Below, in pieces: positions 47,777 through 57,244 of a stretch of 64,000 nucleotides of DNA (the stretch's first letter is position 1; the number at the start of each line of letters is the position of its first letter). Below the pieces are notes generated by a model that was not told the DNA's origin, made no database searches, and saw nothing but the letters and a program-made list of their open reading frames with translations. The DNA comes from Chloranthus sessilifolius (Eukaryota; Streptophyta; Magnoliopsida; Chloranthales; Chloranthaceae): positions 145,370,060 to 145,434,059 of the forward strand of contig CM037586.1 in the NCBI GenBank assembly GCA_021018995.1, in the 5' to 3' direction. The translations under genes and the position numbers were made by a program.

Positions 47777-48446
47777 TGTTGCACGAAAGCTCACAAACTA
47801 ATCAACGATCTCACAATGAACGATCAAATAAGAATACAAAAACAGAAAAAAAATCAACTACAAACAAACCAAAGACAATATTTACGTGATTCGGCAATAT
47901 GCCTACATCCACGGACAATGATGATTCACTATATTGATAATCGCACAAGAATATAAGAACACTCAAGTCTCACCAAAGCTCTCTTCAAAACCCTAGATAA
48001 GCTTTTCAAAATTTTCCAATGATATCTCAACTCTATAATTTGATCAAGAGATGACTCACCTAACCTCAAGGGGTTAGGCGAGCCGGCCCGGTACCTGCTT
48101 CCAAAAACAGGAGACCTGAGTTCGAATCCCCTCCCCCCTTGAGGCCACCCTAGGGATTTATATCCTATGCTAACCCGGCATGTGCTGAATTTGGGGTGCG
48201 CATGTGCCCCTGGGATTAAGCGGGTGCTCTAAGAGGCTCAGATACCCAGGTTATAAAAAAGAATAAATATAATTTGATCAAGAGTTTTCCCTTTATATGG
48301 AAGATACAAATCTAATCTAAGAGAAACTAGCCTTATATGGAGTCTAAACATTACTGGTCATCGCCAGTTAGAGTCAAACTACAATTCAACCTCCAAGTTA
48401 GAGTCAAACTATAATTCAACGTCAAAGTTAGAGTCAAATAACAACA
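47777..48446 (-). repeat. Copia-type solo LTR carrying a SINE
   Basis: On the minus strand TGTTGTTATTTGACTC to GCTTTCGTGCAACA, the TGTTG...CAACA ends of Copia elements. Flanks ATAAC and ATCAC differ by one base. It holds the common plant LTR passage ACGTGATTCGGCAATATGCC (47884-47903). Three 30-bp repeats of AGTTAGAGTCAAA lie near 48366-48440. An inverted relative is at 53034-53645. Confidence 0.7.
48051..48267 (+). mobile_element. tRNA-derived SINE
   Basis: 217 bp flanked by a perfect 17-bp duplication TATAATTTGATCAAGAG (48034-48050, 48268-48284). A-box-like TAGGCGAGCCGG near 48077 and B-box GAGTTCGAATCC near 48118 in pol III promoter order and spacing. Ends in an A-rich tail (GGTTATAAAAAAGAATAAA). 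A non-coding element mobilised by LINE enzymes. Confidence 0.9.
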
Positions 48447-48876
48447 ATCACTAATCAGCGACGAACCAGGAGCTCGAGAAGATGAAAAAAAAAAAAAAAA
48501 AAGAGACCAAATCAAATGGAAACAACCAAAGCAACAGCTACAGTTCAACAAAAACAGCTACAGCTCTTAACCAAAGAAACAACCAAAGCAACAGCTACAG
48601 CTCAACAAAAACAGCTACAGCTCCTGACCAAAGAAAGGACAGCCCGAGGACAGCCGTGCTCAATCTCCTTCAAAGAGCCAACACCCTCGTAATTCTTAAG
48701 TATCACCTACCAAGTATCACCTACCTCAACCCTCTCTTCTCTATCTTCTCTTCCTGTTTCCATGAGATGTACATCCTTCATTAATTTCCACGGTATCCTA
48801 GTAAAGCTGGCTATTAATTAGCTCTTTTAATTCTTCTTTTCATAATATCTTCGTATTTCCTCCTCTACTTTCCTCA
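48447..48876. other. Short repeats, poly-A and unassigned sequence
   Basis: A run of A at 48485-48502, then a repeat of AACCAAAGCAACAGCTACAG (copies from about 48524 and 48582) and AAAACAGCTACAGCTC. The 100-codon plus-strand frame over it is Ser/Thr/Asn/Gln-rich and an artefact of the repeat. Confidence 0.5.
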
Positions 48877-49230
48877 GTTAATGTAATGACCCTAAAATTC
48901 TAAACAGAACTCGATTGCTTTGATATACGTGCCTGGCACGAAAATCAAAATAAATTAAAATTTATGAAAATATTATTGGCAAAAATAATTTAGAACTTAG
49001 TTATTCTATCTTAATCTATTACTATAATATAATGAAATTTTGTGACATAATTATCACTGCCTTGGTTAAACTTGTGGGGATAGTAGATCTGTTTAGGTAT
49101 GTTTTGCAGTTTCGAGGGCGAAAATTCCTTGAGGAAGGGTAAATATCATGACCCTAATTTTTGGGCATATTGAATTATACACATACCTTTTTGAAACTGG
49201 CATGTCGATTTTCGAGGACGAAAATTCTTT

Positions 49231-49243
49231 AAGGTGGGAAGAA
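49231..49243 (+). promoter_or_regulatory. E5 polypurine tract
   Basis: AAGGTGGGAAGAA immediately before the LTR start TGTAATGACCC, in the same setting as in E3. Confidence 0.8.
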
Positions 49244-52132
49244 TGTAATGACCCGAAAAATCAACCCAACCCGATCAAATAGTGTGCGATCCCAAGACGG
49301 AAAACAAGGTCACCTTAAAAATATTAAATAAATAATGTAAGCATGTCTGAGATACTGTGTGTGTAAAGGAATCAAGTTAAAAGATTTAATTTAGGCCTTT
49401 AGTAGATGAGTCGTGCACCGACGCATCGTGTGCCGCTCAACACCGAAATCAAACTCTATTTCAAGTGGATAAGCCTAACACACTTTTGCAGTGTTATCGC
49501 TTCGCACCGAAACCAAACTCTTTAGCTAATTAAAAGGCAAAGCTTCTCAAAGAAGCTTCACCCTGCTGTTACAAGCCTTGCAAATTTGAAAGCTAGAGAG
49601 AGAGAGAGCTCATCAACCTTGGACCCCTTCTCGTGAGATTTCGATCGCGAGATCGCCATCATGTGAAGGACTCACTTTTCGTCATGAAGGCTCGTGACGT
49701 CGGTATCGATGGTGTTCCGCCGTTTATAAATCTGGACCGTTCAAGCCCCTTTCGTTAGAAACCCCTATTTCTTTTAAGGAAAAAGAACCCCATTTTCAAA
49801 GAGCCGATCACTTTGGAATCGTCTCCCGTGCTTGGAAGAGGTTAAGATCGACGCGTAAGGATGAACGGCATCATCTTCAAGTCCTTGTGATCGATCTCTG
49901 TGGATTCATCGTGGAAATCCGAAAGTTTCGTTTCGAAACCCCTTTTGGACAACGATCCTTAAAGGCGCGAAATCGATCGAAGAAAGGTTAGTTTTCTTTG
50001 ATTTTAATGGTTTAGATTATAGAACAAACCCTTGTTTTAGTTTAGTGTGTATTTATGAAGTATTAATGGTGATTGAACAACCATTAGTGGAAGGAGATCA
50101 AAAAAATGGAAGGGAGGTGAACTCCATTAATGACAGCTTTTCTGTCATTGGTGATCGATCACCAAGGTGGTGATCGATCTACAGGAGGGTTGGTGATCGA
50201 TCACCAAGGTGGTGATCGATCAATCAGTATAAGCCTTATGAAAGCGGTGACCCCAGAAGCTAGAAGTTCATGCCCGAGGTGGTGATCGATCACCAAGGTG
50301 GTGATCGATCTACAAGGGAGTTGGTGATCTATCACCAAGGTGGTGATCGATCTACAAGGGAGTTGGTGATCTATCACCAAGGTGGTGATCGATCAACCTA
50401 GACTGTATCTTAAACCTTTGCATAACTTTTACTCCGAACTCCGATTGATGCGATTCTTGCGGCATTGGAAAAAGGACAACTAAATCTACAACTTTCATGA
50501 ATTAAATAACTAATGAATAAATTGTTTTGATGATCAAAATTGAGCTTGAAGTTTGGCCAAGTTCTAAGTTAGCACGTGTTAACTGAAGTATCGGTATTTT
50601 GGCCATAACTCCTTGTCCCGAACTCTGATTGACGCGATTCTTGATGCGTTGGAAAGAGTACGACGAGATCTAACTCTTTCATGAATTAGCCAAATCTTAA
50701 ATCAAATGTTTTAATAGTCAAAACGAAGTGGGAAGTTGGGTTAAGTTTTGAATCAACATGAAATTACCCATTTCCGTCTCTGTTTTGAGAAAATACTTAA
50801 ATACGTCAATATTATTAATATTTAGGATCAATTTTATACATCATCATGTGTGATGTAGACAAAAGAGTGGAGGCCGTAGATAATAACTTTTGGACTGCTT
50901 TAGAACGGCGTTGGATTTGCTTAGAAAGAGGTCTGACCTGAGGTAGGGGAAAATTTAACTTAAAGTGCATCTAAATTTAATTGCATGATATCTTAACATT
51001 GTATGCTATCTCTGATTTTCGAAAACATGCCTGCATATACATGAAACTCTGATTCCCGTATTCTGATATCTGTTTCTGTTCCATGCATATGCTCTGATAA
51101 TCTGCTCCGATAATCTAATTCATGAGGTAATAAGTATGTATTTGATTTGAGGTTTAATATTCAGACGATCCCCACCGACACGGCGGTATATCCGTTTCTT
51201 GCACAATGTGCAGTTGCTTGAAAATCCTCGGCAAAATTGCACTCCATGTGTGGGGCATTGTTGCATTCCTGCAAAATTGTTCATTGAACGACGATTGGTT
51301 GGGGTTTCCTATCGGCACAAAATCTGGCTACCACGTGATATATATATACACGGGAGTTACTTAAGTTAGAGATATGCATGATTTAAGTCATTTAAATATA
51401 ATAAGCATAGCATTTTGCAAATTCTGAAGTTCTGTTTGCTATTACCAGTTATGCATTGATCTCCTGCATGTTTGAGCATCAATCCATACTCTGTTCAGTT
51501 TTGTTTCACTTATCGATTTAAGATATGTTCTGCAATCATGTTTAATAAATTAGATGCAAATTAATCGAACTTCTTCTACTGAGCTAGGATGTAGCTCACC
51601 CTGCTTTCTGAAATCTTTTAGGTTCTGAGGCTGCAGTGCCCGGCACCGAGAGTGACCCGGATTATCAGCCGGATCCCGAGGCCGAGGCAGAGGACGAGGA
51701 GACGGACGTCCAGGCGGACGAGTTTTATCCGTAGCCTGGGTATTGATGCCCGACATTTTGTGCCTTTGATCTTTTGGATTACTGTGTGCCTGGTGGCCAC
51801 CTTTGTATAAACATATGTAGTTCTACATTTACTTATTTTATGTTAGTCCACATTCCATTTCGGAACCACTATCGGGAACCATTGTTTGGGTGATGTACGT
51901 CCATCACCGATGGTTCTTCCTGGTTCCTTTTTGGGAATGTGTATGTTTTTCTTTACATTAAATATAGGTTGACGTGTATTTAGTGTAGAAATTGTTTGAC
52001 TCAGACTACCGCTGCTCGGATGTGTCCACCTAGCTTCCGCTATATGCGCGGACACGTGTGATCGATCCGGGATCATCCAGAGTATGATCCTAACGGTACG
52101 GGTTTCTGGAAACGGAAATCCGGGCTGTTACA
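49244..52132 (+). repeat. E5 3' LTR
   Basis: 2889 bp. GTGATCGATCAC palindromes at 50151-50395, the block GACGATTGGTTGGGGTTTCC (51291-51310), the ATGTAG box (51584-51602) and the acidic reading frame (51621-51734). Confidence 0.9.
51621..51734 (+). CDS. Conserved 37-codon acidic reading frame in the E5 LTR
   Basis: GSEAAVPGTESDPDYQPDP, then EAEAEDEETDVQADEFYP and stop. Counterpart of 43806-43919 in E4. Preceded by TCTTTTAG, a good splice acceptor, while GAG/GTAGGG at 50940-50943 is a possible donor. With that donor the upstream frame meets a stop, so the exon model is incomplete. Very acidic C-terminus, no known domain. Confidence 0.4.
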   Translation, partial: GSEAAVPGTESDPDYQPDPEAEAEDEETDVQADEFYP

Positions 52133-52213
52133 GTTAATACTCTTGTGAGTACTGCCATATTCCACGTAATTCAGCAACATGAGCCTACGGGTAAATGGTC
52201 CCTCTCGACTTTC

Positions 52214-52344
52214 GACTATAAAAAATAAGATTATTAGCGGCAGTTTTCTTAACAAAAAACTGCCGCTATTAATCATGTCGCTGTCAAAAACTGCCGCTAG
52301 CTATTAGTCTTGTCGCTACTAAAAAGATGTCTTAATAGCAAGTG
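52214..52344. mobile_element. CACTA-like MITE (copy 2), 3' end missing
   Basis: GACTATAAAAAATAAGATTA start, then the body CGGCAGTTTTCTTAAC shared with copy 4. Stops after AGCAAGTGC. Confidence 0.75.
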
Positions 52345-52840
52345 CTAGTTTCTACATAAGACTAGTTTCTACATAAATGCACATACCGTAGGTTGGCTTG
52401 CTTGCAAAATGCATATATCTAAAAGGAGATGTGTGGATACTGATTAGGGCTGAAAATGGGCTGGGTTTAGATCCATTTTAAGTGGCTTTTGGTGGAGAAC
52501 TCCTTGGGGGTTGGAAACGGTCACTGTCGTGTGCCCGCCAGGGAATCCAACACTCCCGGGTGACAGCTTAGCTTGAGGTCAGCCCAAGCCCTTACTGGAA
52601 GCCTATCATAATAACAATAAAACAAATCCTTGTGTGTGAAAATAGTTGGTAATCCTTAGCGCATCGTCTTTTATGGCATGAGTATGAAATGGGTGCCCAA
52701 CCCCTGCACTATGGGACATGAATGGGCCAATTTTCCTCCGCCAGAGGATTTCACTGATATATCATATTTGAATGCCAAATTAATGAGGAAACTTATTTTC
52801 ACTAATTTATGCATTCTTGTACACCTGTTTAGTTTGACCA
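52345..52840. other. No recognised gene
   Basis: Unique-looking sequence with a short repeat ACTAGTTTCTACATA near 52343-52373. The minus- and plus-strand frames overlapping 52671-52902 show no family. Confidence 0.3.
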
Positions 52841-52992
52841 CACTACAAAAAATAAGACTATTAGTGGCAGCCAAAAACTATCACCAATATCCTTACCGTT
52901 AATAGTTTTAATAGCATTTAATAATTTTTTTATTAATAGCAACAGTTTTTTATTGTAAAAAACTGCGGTTCATAGTCTTATTTTTTGTAGTG
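52841..52992. mobile_element. CACTA-like MITE (copy 3)
   Basis: 152 bp, CACTACAAAAAATAAG to TTTTTTGTAGTG. Same subtype as copy 1. Flanking CCA and CTA are not a clean 3-bp duplication. Confidence 0.85.
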
Positions 52993-53033
52993 CTAATTGG
53001 ATAGTAAGAGATTGAATTGTGCACCACCCATAG

Positions 53034-53645
53034 TGTTGTTTGGCTCTAATTTTGAGAGTTTGAATTGTAGTTGGCTCTAACTTAGAGAATTTGAATTGTA
53101 GTTGAACTCTAACTTAGAGGTTGGCGCTAATCAGGAGGTTGAATAGTAGTTTAACTCTAATTGGCAATGACCCAGTTACGTTCACACTACAAAAAATAAG
53201 ACTATTAGCGGCAGTTTTCTTAACAAAAAACTGCCACCATTAATCCTGTCGCTACCAAAAACTGCCGCTAGCTATTAGTCTTGTCGCTACAAAAAAATGC
53301 CTTAATAGCAAGTGCCGCTGAAACTCCTTATTTTTGTAGTGATCAGATTTTATATAAGACTAGTTTCTACATAGAGGGAAAGCTCTTGGCCAAATTAGAG
53401 AGTTGAGATATCATTATAAGGCTTTAAAAAATTAGTGTAGAATTTTAGTGAGGCTTGAGTATTCTTGTATTCTTGTGTGATCATCAATATAGTGGATTAT
53501 CACTGTCCGTGAAAGTAGACATATTGCCAAACCATGCATATATTATCTCTTATGTGTTTGAGATTGATTGTCCTCTATTTTTACGTTCTTATTTGATTGT
53601 TTATCGTGAGATCGTTGATTAGTTTGTGTGCTTCTGCGCAATACA
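53034..53645 (+). repeat. Copia-type LTR, inverted relative of 47777-48446
   Basis: TGTTGTTTGGCTCTAA to GCGCAATACA on the plus strand. Same internal passages as the left copy, including repeats of TAACTTAGAG and the segment around GATCGTTGATTAGTTTGTG. It contains MITE copy 4 rather than the SINE. No duplication found. Confidence 0.65.
53185..53341. mobile_element. CACTA-like MITE (copy 4) inside the Copia-type LTR
   Basis: 157 bp, CACTACAAAAAATAAG to ATTTTTGTAGTG, second subtype (AACTGCC...CTAGCTATTAGTC). The LTR continues on both sides. Confidence 0.88.
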
Positions 53646-53863
53646 TGGTGCAAAGGTGGGTAGCTAATAGTTTAGCACCAACTCATCAAATGTATTTTAC
53701 TTTAGGCAAAAATCCCAAATTAGGATATTAGAACCACTTGATCATAGTACTTTACTTTGGGCAACACATGGTGCAAGGGTGGGTAGCTAGTAGTTTAGTA
53801 CCAACTCATCAGGTGTACTTTACTTTGGGCAAAAACCCAAAATTAGGATATTGGAGCCAAGGA
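53638..53863. repeat. Tandem duplication, period about 123 bp
   Basis: GCAATACATGGTGCAAAGG (53638) and GCAACACATGGTGCAAGGG (53761) start two similar copies. The second is shorter, ending around TTAGGATATTGG. Confidence 0.85.
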
Positions 53864-55562
53864 TAAAAATTTTGATCGAAATGAATTTCAGTTGAAATTA
53901 TCGATTTTAGTCCCTACCAAAGCGATAATTTGGACCAAAATTTTGGTCCAAATTTGTATGGGATACAAAATTTCGGCCGAAATTTCTATCAAATTTTCGA
54001 TTTTCGATCAAAATTTCGATTCAAATTTTTGGTTTAGGTCAAAACCAAAACCAAAATTTTACCAAAAATTTTGATTGGAACCACTTGATCATGGTGCTTT
54101 AGTATCGATTAAAAAATATATATATACCTAATAGTCCATATCAGAGTGCATGGATCAGTCAATTCAAATCCCTCTAAGAATATAATTATATTTGGCCCTA
54201 CAGTAGTTCCAGTAATGGTACGACTTTGATGACTTGTTATGTCTAGAGTTGATGCTTTTCATGGTCTTCTTTATCTATAAATAGTTATCAGAAGACATCA
54301 TTTGAAGATCGCTTAGACAAAAGCAATATACCCATTAACAAATCACGGCTATTCATTTAAAAACACTTCAATAAAAGAGCCGAGATCGAATGATTCATAT
54401 TTTTTTGATAGGGACCAATTTTAAGCTGACATCAGCTACAATGATGATTTTGTACTTGGAGACATTAGATTTGCCAAAAGATCACTGGCGAGTCCCCACT
54501 AATAAATGGATAGAAATATGAAAATCTTCTGCCACTTGTTTTGTACTAAATTATAGTCACAAATATAATATAACATTGTTGATCGTGGGATGAAAATTGC
54601 ACATCATTTTTATTTTTGGATGCCCTATATTATGGTAGATTTGGGCTGCATCCCTCCAAATTAATTGCAAACGTGTGATGTCTACTTTTTGAACAGGCCT
54701 CCGTATGTTAGTTTGCTGGATGGACGCTAGCGGCAGGGTGTAATATTCCTACAAAAGGTATGAGTAAAGTAATTATTAAAGAAATGAAACAAAGAAAAAG
54801 GGTAAGAGGGCCTTCAACGTCCCCGCCACAATCGAATTAGATTCGATTCCCTTGGTGTTTCGTCAATTGAATTTACACGCTTCTTGAAGGCGTAACGTCT
54901 GTTATTGATTTGACGAATGAAAAAACGTGCTAAAATTCAAAAGCGGAGAGATTCCACATTTTGTTGAGATTAAATTTTTGCCGGGCCCTAACTACCTAAC
55001 GCCTTTCATCCTGTTATCAAGCCCTTTTGGGTTGATGTGAAGACCCTTTTACGGCATCAATTGTGCAATAGAGCCTTTTAGTTGCTTTTTAAATAAATTA
55101 AATTACCTACGAAACAAAATAAAAGATTTTGAGACTAATAGGGTGTTAAAAATTTTGTTTAGTTCAATTAGACAACGATACTTATTTGTGTCAAAGGGAT
55201 TATTTACACCTGTTGTTCTTAAGTGCGGTGGGCTCAATTAATGCACGTTAGTATAATATAATCACATCATGCCGCGTCAGCTGTCAGCATTTTGTCCTCA
55301 ACAAATTTGTACGACATTTATAATTTTTCTTAGGATTAAAATTTTAATATAAATTTATTAAGATTAGGATTCTAGGGGACTTATATTAAGATTAGGATTC
55401 TAGGGGCTTATATTTGTCTTCATTATATGTGTAAAATAATGTCTATTTAAATATACAGAAAGATTAATGAGATTTTTTCTTATTTATTTTTTCTTTTAAT
55501 AAAAACTATTCTATAATAAGAGTATTTAAATTTTCTTCACTTTTTTCTAGTGAAGAGCACAC
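53864..55562. other. AT-rich region without genes
   Basis: 53880-54080 is packed with AAATTTCG and CAAAATTTT words and two 18-bp perfect palindromes (53932-53949, 53968-53985). A 28-bp tandem repeat of AAGATTAGGATTCTAGGGG lies near 55358-55412. No supported coding sequence. Confidence 0.4.
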
Positions 55563-55764
55563 TGTCACGGGGGCGCAACCCGACCCGGCTATCAACACAC
55601 GTGCGGGGTCTCGATGTCGCAGGCAACGAGGCCAGCCTATCCAACCATCAGACTTTGATACCATCTGCCTAGAGGACAAGAACTCTCAGTCATAGTTACT
55701 TTCTTCCGAAGCCTATCATTCATCGCATTGTACCCCTTACGACACCCATGCCAGCACCTCTGTG

Positions 55765-55908
55765 GCTCACTTGGCCTACTCAAGCTTCACCCTCGCATTC
55801 CCTATACTAGTACCTCACTTGGCCTGCTCAAGTTTCACCCTCGCGTACTCTGCACTAGTACCTCGCCTGACATGCTCAAGTTTCACCCTCGCGTGCCCTG
55901 CACTAGTA
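55765..55908. repeat. 48-bp minisatellite, three copies, in the E6 3' LTR
   Basis: Units start CCTCACTTGGCCTGCTC or similar and end GCACTAGTA, starting at 55765, 55813 and 55861. The 5' LTR has only one unit near 57450-57498. Confidence 0.85.
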
Positions 55909-56615
55909 CCTGTAGCTTCCCATGTCGTCTCATTCCAACATAGCTCGCCAAAATACCGAACCAAGCTCACTATCGTGTGCGTTTCCCGTTATTAACACGT
56001 CTGTATCTGACCCTCAACTATTGTGCACTATCGTGTCCCACGTAGCCTTCGAGTGCCTCCCTCATTATTGACCCATATGCACCGCAACGCCACTCAGGGG
56101 CCACATGGCAACCTCACATTGGGTAACACATGACATTATCGAAGCAATGTCCTAGGCCCACCCTTTCAAGCCTAGGAAACCACTACGCACCCTTTAGTGT
56201 CGCATGACACCCGTGTGAAGGGGAATAGCTCCACAGCTCTCTTCCCCCATGTATGGTCTAAACATCACCTCAAATCATCCAGCAGGAGAACCTCAAAGGT
56301 ATTGGTTTGGCATACCATCATGATACACGAACTCTTTCTGTGGCACACAGTGCCATTCTCTATACCAGCACTCTCCTAAGACCAGCTTCCACGCCCCATG
56401 TGCATCTAGTCGCCACACTAGATCCTTATCTAGCTCGAGTCACCATCGCACCATACATTCGGGAATGCGCACGTGCCGCAAGACATCGTGCCTCCGCACT
56501 CGTGTGCCACACTCCTAGCACCAAGGCCTGACGCCTTATCTGCTAGCCAACCAACCAACCAGCCCCAAGGCCCCAACGCCTTCCTGCTGCTACCCCTATT
56601 AATGACTTTGTCACA

Positions 56616-57244
56616 TCCTCCACCTCTCCATAATGTCAACATCCTCGTTGATGCCATTATCACAGTGAAACGACCACGCCAACTCCTCCCAACCTGCTAA
56701 CATCAACACACCACCATGCTGACACCCAATATCTAGCCCTAAGGTCTGGCACCTCTCTGCTATCTCAAAATTGGCCCCATCCGTATTTCACTCGGCATGA
56801 AGCCAGTTTCACCTACGAACAAGCAACACACTGATTTTTCACATTTTCCCCATGCCAGCGCTATCACTCACCATGTCACGCACCAAGCATTCGGCTTCAC
56901 CAAATTTAGCTTATACAACACCTCGGTACCTTGGCCTAGCCTTCACCACTTTTTTCCTCAAGCTCTCCTTTGGTCCACCCTAGTTCTTAAGTATTCACCT
57001 TCCCACTAGCTCCCCAACATCACCCATCTCGGATTCACCTGGTTCTCCAGTCTCAATACCCTCACCTCTAAACTAGCTCTGGGTTGTCACATGCCCTCTT
57101 AGCACCACATCACGTGCCTCGCTGGCACTAAGATGTCGTGTGTCCTCTTGATACTAAGATGTCGTGTGCTCTTTTGGCACCATATCGCGTGCCCTCTTGA
57201 TACTAAGTTGTCTCATTTGGATCAAACTTGGCTTTGATATCATC
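56616..57244 (-). other. E6 internal region
   Basis: Polypurine tract at 56616-56629 and primer site at 57232-57244. Between them no reading frame of note. Near 57100-57215 a short repeat of ACTAAGATGTCGTGTG and ATCGCGTGCCCTCTTG. Confidence 0.6.

Larger units (their letters stand above)
48882..52132 (+). mobile_element. E5: internally deleted Tekay-type chromovirus
   Basis: Begins TGTAATGACCC, ends GGGCTGTTACA, with duplication GTTAA (48877-48881, 52133-52137). It comprises about 200 bp of LTR head, then a remnant of the internal 3' end (TTTCGAGGGCGAAAATTCC near 49111; TTTTCGAGGACGAAAATTC at 49210-49228), polypurine tract and a full 3' LTR from 49244. Gag-pol is deleted. The sequence TATCATGACCCTAA near 49147 is a further LTR-head-like piece, so rearrangement was complex. 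Confidence 0.85.

Noticed and set aside
48077..48130. tRNA gene
   Set aside because: A and B boxes are present, but the sequence does not fold as a tRNA and is embedded in a SINE with a 17-bp duplication.
52841..52992. Target duplication for MITE copy 3
   Set aside because: Flanks CCA and CTA differ; kept as a MITE on its termini and body only.
55655..55675. Second primer-site-like GACTTTGATACCATC within the E6 3' LTR
   Set aside because: It is inside the LTR, not at its border; the true site is at 57232-57244. May be chance or an old rearrangement.
55728..55995. Repeat-containing protein frames in E6
   Set aside because: They translate the 48-bp minisatellite inside an LTR, in two frames equally; no start context or relatives.
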